NCBI GenBank assembly: GCA_029532625.1
Contig: JARFXM010000005.1
Location: 124,001-188,000, forward strand
Reading direction: 5' to 3'
Source: Lomentospora prolificans
Lineage: Eukaryota; Ascomycota; Sordariomycetes; Microascales; Microascaceae
Length of the DNA: 64,000 nucleotides
A program made the translations under genes and the position numbers. Within the stretch, counting starts at the first letter, position 1, and the number at the start of each line of letters is the position of its first letter. Shown in pieces: positions 19,803 through 31,100 of the stretch. The notes below the pieces were generated by a model that had not been told where the DNA came from, made no database searches, and saw nothing but the letters and a program-made list of their open reading frames with translations.

Positions 19803-22655
19803 TCATGGGACAAATATTCGACTGAAGCTGCTCACTTCCCTCCGGCAACATACGCATTTGTCGAAATTGTTCATTGCGAGGGAAACCCGGCAATCATCAC
19901 AGAGGCTGAGGCAGCGACAGGGCCATATAATAATGGTCCTTGGACTACTTTGACACACAACACATTGTGGCCCCTCGGCCCCCATTCCAGAAGCCCCTGT
20001 TGCCCATGACTGGCTGGGTAGGTCCCGGGACGAGCCAGCTTGCAGCGGCCGCCTCGAGAGTAAGATGCGTTCGAGTAGTCTCGCCTCTTGGTCGGCTGTG
20101 AGCTTTGCTAGCTGGGATTGACCGAAGATGCTTGTCATTCCAGGTAAGCCTGCGGTAAGAATACGGGAGGACCGGAGACGCCGAACTCTTTGATACCGTG
20201 ATCGTGTCAATATCGCATCACTGGAAAGATGGGCAGATAGCGCATCTGCCTCCTCCTGGTCTTCGAGTGTTCTGGGCTGGAGGAGACGAGCGAGGTCCGC
20301 GACTTGTATTGGGCTGTCAAATGGGATGCTTGTATCTCGAAGTGGGGGTGCTCCTAGTTGAGTCGGTGTCGTCTGGCCGCTTCCGCCTCCAAACTCAGGT
20401 TCGCTATCCTCTTCGTCGGAGGTGCCAATGGAGAGGACACTCGCATTGTCGGAGACACTTTCCTGTTCGTTACTTATGTACTCTCCACTGTTATCCACCG
20501 AGCCCCATATTCCGCCAGCGAGCCACCAAGAATATAGTCGCGAGTCGAGGTCTTCCTCGCTGATGCCTTGGCAATTCGACGTTGTTGTTTGGAGTCGTTT
20601 CCGTACCTCTGCCTCTACATCTACCTGGTCGCCTCGGGGTATCCAGACCCCGTCAATGGTATACGGGGGACTTGCAAGCGAACGAGTGTCGGGCTGCGCG
20701 CCCGGCTGGCTTCTGGTTGCCTTTCTTCCTTGGAACAGCCAAAGGAGCCACGATGGCCGTGAACCTACGCCGATTTTCTCGAGTAGTTTGATGAATATGA
20801 GTGCCCATGTTTTTACTAGAACACGATATATGTTGAGAACGAAGTCTAAGGCGACCAGCCACCTTCCACTCCTTACTGCTGCACCTACACCGTTTGCTGG
20901 ATATCTGTCAAGCCTGTCTCGCTGATTATGGCCCGACTGCGTAGATTTCTCACGGGAATACCCGTTTAATGGCAGTCTCTGCAACGGATGTTGGCTAGAG
21001 CCCGGTTGGTCATTGACGGAGAAAGCGGTGGTGGCGGCATCTGATCGAGCCTGGAAACTCTCAAGCTCCCGAAAGCGTTGATCGTCAAGCCAAGTGTGTC
21101 GTGGGGTGCTGACTGCCGAGTCTTCGTTGAGATATACGGCCTCGCTTGCAAGAGTAATCGCTCCAAATCCTGTCCGGAGCAAAGCGGTGTAGAAGTCCAT
21201 CTCGCGACTTATGCGCAAGTCGGAGAGTGATATGTTTGCCTGCAAGTTCCCCTGTGCTTGGATTAGGCGCTGGAGGAAACCCGAAGGCCTTACGTCTCTC
21301 CCTTGGGGTGGAGCGATTGTAGATAGCAAGAGGGCGAAACCATAGATGGATAAGCAGACAAGAATACCCGCTAATACGAGGATGTGAGGAACGAAGCCAA
21401 TGATACAGACGGTTGGGAAGCGCAGCAAACTCTGTGTGTCGAGGGAATCAACAGAGAACGTCACAACGCTCCATAAAATACTACCCATGAAACAAAGGCC
21501 CCAAAATGTGGTGCTCAGGAGCCTGAACTTGGCCTGGAGATTGAACATCCCGAGCACATGGCTTGTTATATGAGCCATGGATGACAGGAATGCTACGAAA
21601 AGAACCTCGGGGGAGGTGTTGACTCGACGAAGGATCATTGATCGGCTAATAGCCATAGTAGACTCAAGGGGAGTTGACGCCGCCTTGCTGATTGTTGGAC
21701 TGAATGATCCCCAGCCGAGTTGACTGCTGATAGCGGCATCTGCTTCCGCAAATGCAAGAGAGTGTTCGAATAGTGTCATGCCTGTCTCCGCTGCAAGGGG
21801 ACGCCCTTCTACGGCGCAGACTATAGTTTCGAGGAGCTGGCTTAGGCAGAAAGTGCCGAACAATGGCCAGAGCAATGATAGCGACCCTTTCAGGGGCTCC
21901 ACTTCAGGGTCAACGTTGGTACTAGGTATCATCCGAATCTGAGTGCAGGACTCCATATCGCTCCGGTTCAGGAGGAAAGTCGAACTTAAACCATGGAGGA
22001 ACGCATTCGTCTCAGAGAACATAAGGTCCGAGTGTTTGCTCGAGTTACCCCAGCGCATGGCAGAGAACTCTGGAGACGTCTGGCACTGTATTGATTGCAG
22101 AAGCTGTCTCGCCTGGAGGGTCAGCAAAACGACGGGGGCGCCCCGGATGAGAATTCGGACGTGCCAGGGAAGCGACAGCCTTCGTCGAGTTGCAGCGAAT
22201 ATATATGCACGGTTTAATATTATAGCCATTGCGATGCAACAAAGTGCCCATTTGCTTGTTGCATAGCTGAAAACGCTGCTGAGTCCTTTCGCTCCGTCCG
22301 TTCCGACCGCAGGCGTAGCTGAAGCCATCGTGCTCGATCCCAGAGTAGAACCGCCGGGCCCGATCCCGCTAGGAGCGGAATTCAGAGCTATCGTGCTAGA
22401 GTGGCCAACGGAGGCTTCGAGGACGGGCTCTGACGTAGACCCAGAAGCGAATGCCCCTCCGCCTTCCGGAAGGAAGATGATGGAACCTAATCGTCTCACG
22501 ATTCGTGGCCCCGCCCACACGATATCCTCTAGTGATGGAGCGTATTTTGTAGCGTTCACCGTGGACTTAAAGTGCTGCGCTGTCCATGTCGTAAAATTAT
22601 GCCAAATCCCTGGTGTATCGCTAGCGGATGGGACGTGGTGTGTGAATTCATCCAT
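19803..22655 (-). CDS. Multi-pass RING-type ubiquitin ligase, Asi3-like
   Basis: This is a 950-aa single-exon protein with several hydrophobic segments and a C-terminal RING. Membrane candidates include those around WALCCIAMAIIL, LLWPLFGTFCLSQLL, VLFVAFLSSMAHI, LLSTTFWGLCFMG and FVPHILVLAGILVCL. The RING has Cys898, Cys901, Cys913, Cys915, Cys919, Cys922, Cys934 and Cys937, an all-cysteine variant without the usual histidine, followed by a short tail ending RIFVP. This architecture matches Asi1/Asi3, the inner nuclear membrane ligases of yeast that degrade mislocalised and transcription-factor substrates, and related fungal proteins. A long Ser/Gly/acidic region lies between the membrane part and the RING. 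Orthology to Asi3 is inferred from architecture and RING style only. Confidence 0.83.
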   Translation of the reverse strand: MDEFTHHVPSASDTPGIWHNFTTWTAQHFKSTVNATKYAPSLEDIVWAGPRIVRRLGSIIFLPEGGGAFASGSTSEPVLEASVGHSSTIALNSAPSGIGPGGSTLGSSTMASATPAVGTDGAKGLSSVFSYATSKWALCCIAMAIILNRAYIFAATRRRLSLPWHVRILIRGAPVVLLTLQARQLLQSIQCQTSPEFSAMRWGNSSKHSDLMFSETNAFLHGLSSTFLLNRSDMESCTQIRMIPSTNVDPEVEPLKGSLSLLWPLFGTFCLSQLLETIVCAVEGRPLAAETGMTLFEHSLAFAEADAAISSQLGWGSFSPTISKAASTPLESTMAISRSMILRRVNTSPEVLFVAFLSSMAHITSHVLGMFNLQAKFRLLSTTFWGLCFMGSILWSVVTFSVDSLDTQSLLRFPTVCIIGFVPHILVLAGILVCLSIYGFALLLSTIAPPQGRDVRPSGFLQRLIQAQGNLQANISLSDLRISREMDFYTALLRTGFGAITLASEAVYLNEDSAVSTPRHTWLDDQRFRELESFQARSDAATTAFSVNDQPGSSQHPLQRLPLNGYSREKSTQSGHNQRDRLDRYPANGVGAAVRSGRWLVALDFVLNIYRVLVKTWALIFIKLLEKIGVGSRPSWLLWLFQGRKATRSQPGAQPDTRSLASPPYTIDGVWIPRGDQVDVEAEVRKRLQTTTSNCQGISEEDLDSRLYSWWLAGGIWGSVDNSGEYISNEQESVSDNASVLSIGTSDEEDSEPEFGGGSGQTTPTQLGAPPLRDTSIPFDSPIQVADLARLLQPRTLEDQEEADALSAHLSSDAILTRSRYQRVRRLRSSRILTAGLPGMTSIFGQSQLAKLTADQEARLLERILLSRRPLQAGSSRDLPSQSWATGASGMGAEGPQCVVCQSSPRTIIIWPCRCLSLCDDCRVSLAMNNFDKCVCCRREVSSFSRIFVP

Positions 22656-22955
22656 TGTTTCACGGGCCTGAACCGACGCCGCTCATGAGTCTGTAGCAGC
22701 TTGATTAATTTGGGTTATTTCATATCGCTCTAGTGCCTACCAGGATGAAGGAACCGCTTTAGTAGTACGTTCGGGTGGCATGTCATAAAGCGAGTCATTC
22801 GACGCTACACGAGTAGAGGCGTATTGGGAGAGTTGGTGTGGAAAGAGATCCGACGTTAACGCAGCGCGAGATATTCTTGTCCAGAATAAGAACCAGCAGT
22901 CAACACGGCAACGTCGGCGGGAGCGTGATCGCCGATAGTGGCATGGGTGGCCCAG

Positions 22956-22993
22956 GCACTGTACAGTTTCGGCTCACATTCAGCACTGTACAG
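22956..22993. promoter_or_regulatory. Tandem GCACTGTACAG motifs
   Basis: GCACTGTACAG occurs at 22,956-22,966 and again at 22,983-22,993 (27-bp pitch). Each copy contains the palindrome CTGTACAG. They lie about 300 bp upstream of the RING gene start. Spacing and symmetry suggest a dimeric factor binding site. No factor is assigned. Confidence 0.4.
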
Positions 22994-23031
22994 CCCCACT
23001 TACGGCTATCTGCCCAAGGCTCCAGTTGTTG

Positions 23032-23039
23032 TGACGTCA
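23032..23039. promoter_or_regulatory. CRE/ATF palindrome TGACGTCA
   Basis: This is a perfect TGACGTCA octamer 377 bp upstream of the RING gene ATG and 75 bp downstream of the MTR3 stop. It is the classical binding site of CREB/ATF bZIP factors. Function here is inferred. Confidence 0.45.
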
Positions 23040-23113
23040 TTACTTGCCTAAGCTTGGTACAATAAAAATCGCGGAAAAACCAGGGGTTCCTCATGAACGG
23101 GTGCTTTTATACT

Positions 23114-24040
23114 TTAAAGTGCTTCAGTTAAACTCTCTACAAGAGGATACTTGCTTGCTTTAGCTGCCTGGATAGCTGTGGCTATTAACCGGGCTTGATG
23201 AGTGGAACCGGGAGGAGGGATATGTCCCTTTATCCACAAGGCGGTCATCTCGTCTCTAGAGGGGAGATAGGCCACACAGCACGCCGCGAGGATCTGAGAT
23301 GGCTCCTGCGGAAGAGGCGTTAATTGCACTTCAACATCCTGAGTGGCGGAGGACACAAGAGTGGCAGCTCCCCCGGACACAGAATCCACACAGTCGATGC
23401 CGGCATCCATGAAGGCCGCAGATGCAACGGTGATGCAAGCGCTCAAAGTATGTACAAGATTCCATATCTCGTAACCCCTGATATTCGGTGTGTATATGTC
23501 TTGGTCGCTCTCGATGATGGTGACAACCACATCAACTGCACTTTTCGGCCAGCGGTCTGCGATGAGAGCACCTCTGAGGGCAGTCTCTAAATGGACCCCT
23601 AGATCACGTTCGCTAGAATCACGCAGATAGCTCCGTCGTTGTCGGCTCGCAAATGGAGCGAATTTAACGTGTGTTGTAAGGATAAGGTGTGGAGAGAAAG
23701 GCCCTGATCTGGGTAGCGCACGAGGGCCATGCACCGTACATATAAGTTTCATGCCATTTGGCCCAACGCTCCCACTGCCCTGGGAAAGACCAATCTCGAG
23801 ATATGCGGATCCCGATGCTGAGGGCGTAACTCCGGTTTTTAGGACTACATAATGACCACAAATCAGTGACCAGCCCCATGGATGCGAAAGCGGCAGCTTT
23901 GAAGAGTTCCAGGATTACTTACAAATATGTCGAGGATTACTCCCACATATTCCTGTAATGCCCAGAGCCGAGCCTGCGTTTTCATAGACCGGGGATGAGG
24001 TAACCCCAGAGGGGCCATTAATCCGACGCCTATCAGCCAT
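23114..24040 (-). CDS. MTR3: Exosome ring subunit Mtr3 (RNase PH fold)
   Basis: Mtr3 is a catalytically inactive RNase-PH-like subunit of the six-membered exosome ring that channels RNA for 3'-5' decay. The two minus-strand exons are 23,923-24,040 and 23,114-23,844 (282 aa), separated by a 78-nt intron with GTAAGT and GTAG. Exon 1 gives the family N-terminus MADRRRINGPSG. The junction restores HIFLKTGVTPSASGSAYLE, a highly conserved signature. Then come VHGPRALPRSGPFSP and RDLGVHLETALRGALI. A model starting at the internal Met (23,752) would lose about 70 residues. It is transcribed in the same direction as the RING gene downstream. Confidence 0.94.
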
Positions 24041-25677
24041 GGCTCCTGAGCCAGCTGTGAGTGGACTTTGGGGTTGATCGAAGTGTTGAAGTTCCAGCGC
24101 AAATTTCGCTCTTGGTGTTGGCTGGAACAGGCACCGTATTATATAAGCCTCTTGGAATGGTTGGAATGGCTTGGTCGGCCGGCCAATTAGAAATGAATTC
24201 TTCTAACGGGGCAGATGTTGGTATATTATTTCGTCGTTTCAAAATTTTCTCTCACAAGCTCACATCTGTTCCAACATTCCACGGGCACTCTGGCTCAGCA
24301 CAAGAACTCTGCCCCCAAGTGTATCTTTTACCGTTTAACATTTCAGAGGCAATCTCCTGTTTTGTTGTTGCTTTAAAAATGTAAGTACCAGTTTCTCCTG
24401 CGCCAGTCTCTTTGCGAATGATGAATATCAAACCACGTTTCACGCGACAACCTGAGCGATTGAACACATGCACTACCATCTGAGCTCAAAATTTTCCTTG
24501 ACGGACATCGTTGATGTATTTGTATTCCGGTCTGCCACATGAAAACTAATGCAACGATAGGTTACAAACCCCACCAGGTGGCTTTTCTTTCCGTTTCGTT
24601 GCGTAATGGTTAGTATCATGTCGTTTCATTTAATCTTGCCTTTTTCCTAGCAACATCATGATGATTACACCTTCCAGTTCTGCTTCTGATCAACGCTGAA
24701 GAGAACATCTATACCAAATATATCTGAACATTCCTAGTCTCTCGCCATCACGCTTCCCCATCAAGCATTTCTGGCGATAGAAGCTAACACTCTTGTCCTA
24801 GTGAAACTCGCTCTTTACTTGGAATATATCTTGTATTCTGAATCTAGCTATGTCATTTTCTTACCTCGTAGTTAGGAGCCGGTTTGCGTAATTCGGGGAT
24901 TGGTTCGGGCTGTCTGTCTTGTAGTAGAGCGTGATCGTCACCTGGAACGGATCGTTTGTCCCTGGCACAATCGCCATTGATCCAACGCGGTGCCGCCATA
25001 CTTAGCTATATGTAGTCATCACCAGTGCGAGGTCCGCTCTGGATTTTAAGGAAGATGTGCTTGCAGAGAGAAGCTGTCAATTCTTGTTTTGCTCTGCCTT
25101 GTCATTGATTTCCAGCACGTGTCCGCTCCTTTCTCGTATTTCTAGTGTTGACTCGGGTTTATGGTGGATGACTAGTGCGAAGGCTTGAGCTTGTGGGTCG
25201 CGCTGCTAGAATGTTATTAATTGATTCACTTCAGGGCATCTGGGATGACGACTTTCAATGAGCTCTTGGCTCCGGAGCGACACCGAGCATATCTAAGTTT
25301 CTCGAAATGTAAACATTTCAAAGGGGTAGATCTGCACTTCTGTTATCAATTCCAACTCTCTCGCCATTGCTCAGCATTGCTCAGCTGGGAGCGCTATTTC
25401 TCGTAAATTCAGCCCTTGAACTTCAATACCTTTCAATTCAATTTGCCCCTGAAAGCCACTCACACACATCGTTGAAGAAATAATTGAGCCGCAGAACAGC
25501 CGGATCAGGGGAATATCAACCGACTCGAGCTTCTATCCTTTGTCTCGCGCTGGCGATTTCAAGTTAATCTCGCGACGAACCACGAGCTTAGCAACCCCGT
25601 CGAGTGAACGAAATCTTTCCCCAGCGGCTTCCATTTGAATGTTGTCCTCGTATGCGTTGTCAGAAATATCAATGAAG
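24041..25677. other. Gene-free divergent region MTR3/VAN1
   Basis: At 1.6 kb this is the longest gene-poor interval inside the genic part. Short open frames on both strands (for example 24,061-24,384 plus and 24,033-24,242 minus) lack recognisable features. The minus-strand one overlaps the MTR3 start and could at most be an upstream ORF. I see no tRNA or repeat. Confidence 0.5.
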
Positions 25678-27271
25678 ATGCCTCGGCATCACCCCGGTGC
25701 ATTTGCCAACGGCTACCCCCGTGGTAATACGTTCGATATTTCACCCCATAGGTACCTCAAATTCCGCGGCGTATGTTTATGGAGGAATTATAGTTGCTAA
25801 ATTCCAACCGGTTAGATTTGAACCTCGATCATCAACCTCGGCCGCCCGTCGTCGCCGCCTTATTTTCCTTCGGGCCCTATATGCGATCGTGGCGATTATT
25901 GCCTTTAGCTACTTCATTTGGCCGCGAGGCCCCGTCGTATCTGTCATTTCCCTCGGTCTTCTCACTACAGAGGGAGACAGCCAATTGGAAACTGTTAGAT
26001 ACTATGACTTGAGCAACGTCCAGGGTACAGCACGTGGATGGGAGCGAGAAGAACGCATTCTTTTCTGCGTCCCGCTTCGCGATGCTGAAGTTCACCTCCC
26101 CATGTTCTTCTCCCACTTGCGAAACTTCACGTACCCGCACCATCTCATCGATCTAGCATTTCTCGTATCCGATTCGAAGGATCGTACGTTGCAAGTTGTT
26201 ACGGAGACCATGCAAGAAATACAAGCGGATGAGGATGCAACACAACACTACGGCGAGGTCTCCATCATCGAAAAGGACTTTGGGCAAAAAGTAAACCAGG
26301 ATGTCGAAAGTCGTCATGGCTTTGCCGCTCAAGCTAGTCGACGAAAATTGATGGCTCAGGCCCGCAACTGGCTCCTCAGCGCAACGCTTCGGCCTTACCA
26401 TTCCTGGGTCTATTGGCGTGATGTGGATGTGCAGACTGCTCCATTTACAATATTGGAGGATCTCATGAGGCACAATAAGGACGTAATCGTACCAAGTAAG
26501 TATTCGAGGAACACACCCCGATGTAAATCAGTCGACTTACAGCCATGTAGATGTTTGGCGACCGCTACCCGACTGGCTCGGGGGAGAACAACCGTACGAC
26601 CTTAACTCTTGGCAAGAATCAGAGACTGCCTTGGCCTTGGCAGACACTCTAGATGAGGACGCAGTTATAGTGGAGGGTTATGCCGAGTATGCCACCTGGC
26701 GACCACATCTTGCCTATCTTCGCGATCCTTATGGCGACCCCGATATGGAGATGGAAATTGATGGAGTAGGAGGAGTGAGTATACTCGCAAAAGCACGCGT
26801 TTTCCGATCAGGAGTCCATTTTCCTGCCTTTAGCTTTGAGAAACATGCCGAGACGGAAGGTTTCGGAAAGGTAAGCAACGACTGTATTCTAACCATACCC
26901 TCAAAGAATATTATAAGCCTGACTTAGTATTTATGCTAGATGGCGAAGCGCATGGGATACTCGGTTGTTGGACTTCCACACTACACTATCTGGCATCTGT
27001 ATGAGCCGAGTGTTGATGACATACGGCACATGGAGGTATGTTGAAGGAAGTCATGTTTCTGCTGGATTAAGCTAATACCAGGTAGGAAATGGAAAAGGAG
27101 AGGCTTGCAAGAGAGAAAGAAGAGCAAGACAAGGCGGAACGGGCCAAAAAATTAAAAGAGGAATTTGGTGACGCGAATAATCAGTGGGAGAAGGACAAAA
27201 CAGAGATGGAAAACTTGGCCAAGCAGGGGAAAGATAATAGCAACGCAAAAGCGGCAAATGTCGATCGCTAG
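25678..27271 (+). CDS. VAN1: Golgi alpha-mannosyltransferase, GT62 family (Van1/Anp1/Mnn9), Van1-like
   Basis: This subunit of the mannan polymerase complexes elongates the N-glycan alpha-1,6-mannan backbone. The five exons are 25,678-25,751, 25,816-26,495, 26,551-26,870, 26,940-27,035 and 27,086-27,271 (451 aa), and all phases agree. It is a type II Golgi protein: a short cytoplasmic tail (MPRHHPGAFANGYPRGNTF), a basic patch RRRR, a membrane anchor (LIFLRALYAIVAIIAFSYF), then the GT62 domain. Asp227-Val-Asp229 is the DxD metal site, followed by VIVPNVWRPLP, YDLNSWQES, DGVGGVSILAKA and ETEGFGKMAKRMGY. The C-terminus is a charged coiled coil (EKERLAREKEEQ). Family membership is firm. Van1 rather than Anp1 or Mnn9 is my best reading from the N-terminus and VPNVW region. 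Confidence 0.9.
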
Positions 27272-28106
27272 AAGAGCAGGAGAGAACTGGTATCTTGAGG
27301 GCACATTTCTTGTTTTTGGCAACCTATGTTTCAAGGGTTGAATGCTGTATGATTATAAGGTTTATACGTGGCGTAATTTCAGTTGATCCTGGGGCATTAC
27401 TTGTCTAGAAGATTATTCATAGACTCTTGCGGTTGTTTCTATAGTACTTATGCCAGCCATGTTTTATAATATCTTGAGACATTCACATTCTCGTCATAAT
27501 ATTAAAATGTTATGGCATATTAGGCCATGCGTGGAGTTCGAGTGCTATTTAGTCTTGCTGATGTGACCGATGGAAGCTATTTTCCACTGCTGGTATGGGC
27601 TGCTGGCTATGAGCCGTGGCATAATGTCATGGTGCATTAGGGTGTTGGTGTACCTTCGTAGTCTTGACGGGCCGTCAAATAAGTGTGGCACGCGTTACAG
27701 GAGAATGGTGGTAGGGCCTAATCAGCCAATGACACCAGACCCTGCCTCTTTGTAAGAAACCCCAGGTTCCCACTTCCTCAGCAAGGGACACCTTTAATAT
27801 GAGCGCCAGGAACCGGCCAACGATTCAACTTGTTCCAGTGATTGCTGTGCAGCCAGCTTAAGCTACCTTCCCACTGACATCTTGTATAACAGATGTGTTT
27901 TTTGTTTATTGTACTAGGTTACGTTGAAGAGCAGTCTGCTTTATACAGTATGTTGGTCCATTGGCTCAGCATTTGCTTAGTCTTCCCTACACTCTAGATT
28001 CTATCCAGAATTACGTACTGATATCCATCATGGACTTTCAAGGGATCTTTCCAGTTATTTCGAGTCTGAGACCGCGATCAGCGATGCCCGTTTGCGCCTG
28101 CCAATC
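27272..28106. other. Intergenic VAN1-GEA
   Basis: This is 835 bp of co-directional spacer. The frames present are short and feature-less. It holds the GEA promoter. I see no repeats or RNA genes. Confidence 0.5.
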
Positions 28107-31100
28107 ATGGAGATAGAACCATCCCAGCGCCCGGAGCTGGCGACGCCAGGCCGTGTCCAGTATCGCGCCCTCCCGGTCTCGGTAGCTGTTGATCCCATCT
28201 CTTTAGTAATATCTGAATGCATATCGATCACATCAGAAATCCGCAAGCGGGTACCCTCCTCGCACTCCTCCGTATCAGCGATCTTGGGCGGAAACCCCAA
28301 CACAGTTCAGCTTGGCCAACCTAGCCCAGGCCCAAAGTCTGGAAACCAACATCCAGAGGACAACATGGTCGAAGACATACAGGAGCTTGGGCTTACAAAC
28401 CGATGGGGCCTAAGAGGGCGGAAAGGGGCGGTGGCTCGAGACAACCCGCTGATTTCTAGCTTTGGAAAACTACGATATGAGCTCTCGGGTGTTAAAGGTT
28501 AGTTCGGCGGGCGTGGCTATAGGTCTCCACGGTAGTTAGCTAATGGATTATGTCTAGATGTACGCACCTTTGATGCGCCGTCCCTTTTGCAACCATTCCT
28601 GCAGATCCTCCAGACTAAGGGAACGGCTGCACCGATTACGATCCTTGCCTTGAGTGCCCTCAGGAAGTTTCTTGCATACGGCTTCATCTGTCCTGACTCA
28701 CCGAGGTTCCCTCTGGCAATGCAATCTCTGTCCAGCGCCCTGACTCATTGCCAGTTTAGTGACTCTGGTCAAATGGAGGTTGTACTTCTCATGATCTTAA
28801 ACTTGATGGAAGATATGTTATCGGGGCCAGGGGGCGACATTTTGAGCGATGAGAGTATCTGTGACATGATGGGCCGTGGCCTCGCTATTTGCTCTCAGAC
28901 AAGGTTCTCACCGGTGTTACGCCAAACTGCAGAAGCCTCCATGGTGCGTATGTGCCAGATTATCTTCGAAGCTGTCAAACATCTAGACGCTCAAACTGCT
29001 CATGGCACTGAGCTGCGAAGCAAGACCAATGGAGAATCGAGTTCTGTGGTAATATCTACCACCGAGGCCACGATCGAGGATTTACCAGTCGGTATTGAAC
29101 CTCGCCAGCCGTCGGACCGAACATCTGCCAACACTCCGCGAAGTTCTACTGGGAGTTCGAATTCTAGTAGCAACGCCTCGGATGCAGGCTCCGAGGCTAA
29201 TTCGCAGGATCAGAGCGTGGAGCCGCCGAGATCCACCTCGCCGGATCTACAGCCTTACTCCCTACCAAGCATTGGGGAACTCTTTCGAGTGCTTGTTAGC
29301 TTCTTAGATCCGAATGATAGGCAGCAAACAGACACCATGAGGATTATGGCGTTGCGCATAATCCATGTTGCTCTAGAGGTCGCAGGCCCCTTCCTTGTCA
29401 AATATACGGCCCTTGGCCATATCACTGAAGATGGGCTATGTCGGTACCTCTTCCAGCTCGTCAGATCTGACAATCTTGACCTTCTCCAGGAGTCCCTGGC
29501 CGTCGCGAGCACACTACTAGCTACATGCCGTGGTGCTTTAAAGCTTCAACAGGAGCTTTTTCTATCTTATCTCGTCGCATGCCTCCATCCCGCACTCGAA
29601 ATCCCGAAAGAGCCTGGCATCGATCCATCTCTATACGCCGGCATACCCCAGACCCCCAAACTTGTTAAAGCCCCCGCCTCTCAGAATGGTAGTGGGCGCT
29701 CGACGCCAGTACAGATTAAGGATCGTCAGAAGCTAGGATTGGAAGGAGGCGCTCGCAAACCGGACGCGCGACAAGCGATGGTTGAATGCATCAGTGTTCT
29801 CCTCCGCATGCCCTCCTATATGGTGGAACTCTTTGTTAATTACGACTGTGACGAAGACCGAGTGGACCTCTGCGAGGACATGATTGGCCTCCTGGCTCGA
29901 AACGCATTGCCAGACTCTGCTACTTGGAGTACCACAAGCGTGCCACCGTTGTGTCTCGATGCACTGTTAAGGTACATCCAGTTCCTGGCTGAGAGGCTTG
30001 ACTGGCGGTCAACTGAATCAAACCTTCCGGATGCGGGTGTTTTAAGAATGCGAAGAAGCAAAAAGAAAGTCATCATCAAGGGCGCAAACAAATTCAATGA
30101 GAATCCGAAGAGCGGGCTTGGCTATCTAGAAGCGCACGGGATTATCGATAATATCCGGGATCCATTGTCAGTTGCCAAATTTTTGAAACGTACCCAAAGA
30201 ATTTCCAAGAAAATCTTGGGCGAGTTTCTATCCAAGAAGGGCAACGAGCCAATCCTGGAAGCGTTTTTAGATCTGTTCGATTTCTCTGGGAAACGGGTTG
30301 ACGAAGCCCTTAGAGTTCTCTTAGAAACGTTCCGTCTGCCCGGAGAATCGGCCCTCATTGAGCGGATTTTAAGCTCGTTTTCTGAGAAGTACTGCGCCAA
30401 TAGTACGCCCGTCGAAGTCGCCGATAAGGATGCTGTCTACGTTCTGACTTACGCTATCATCATGCTCAACACCGACCAGCACAGTCCACAACTCAAATCC
30501 TCAAAGCGTATGTCACTTGAAGATTTCTCAAGGAATCTTCGTGGTGTAAATGCAGGAGAAAATTTCTCGCCTGAGTACCTTAGTGATATCTTCAACTCGA
30601 TCAAGTCAAACGAAATCATTCTTCCAGACGAACACGATAACCAGCACGCGTTCGACTACGCATGGAGAGAACTTCTCTCCAAGGCTGATACGGCCGGCCC
30701 AGTCATTAGATGCGATACTAACATATACGATGCGGATCTGTTTGCGTCGACTTGGAAGCCTGTGGTTTCAACCCTTTCGTATGTCTTCATGTCTGCCACG
30801 GACGATACAGTTTTCGCGCGCGTCGTAACGGGCTTTGATGAATGTGCCCGGATAGCGGCTAGATACGGCTTAGTCGATGCACTTGATCAGATCGTCCACT
30901 CTCTCAGCTACATGACTACGATCGCTACCAGTGTTCCGTTCAACACTGGCCTGAATACTGAAGTACAAGCTGGCGACAACAGTGTAATGGTCAGCGAATT
31001 GGCGGTGAAACTCGGCCGAGATTTCAGGGCTCAACTTGCCACGTTAGTTCTCTTTCGCGTTGTATCCGGAAATGAGCACATTATCAAAGACGGCTGGAAA

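Larger units (their letters stand above)
22656..23113. other. Promoter region of the RING gene; 3' region of MTR3
   Basis: This 458-bp stretch holds no gene I can support. It contains a perfect CRE palindrome at 23,032-23,039 and two copies of an 11-mer at 22,956-22,966 and 22,983-22,993, listed separately. Confidence 0.5.

Noticed and set aside
20198..20925. Plus-strand frames of 60-170 codons inside the RING gene
   Set aside because: They are antisense shadows of the 950-codon RING frame, which alone has domain content.
24033..24479. Short frames on both strands upstream of MTR3 (24,033-24,242, 24,061-24,384, 24,252-24,479)
   Set aside because: No recognisable features. They sit in the MTR3 promoter and 5' leader. 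At most an upstream ORF.
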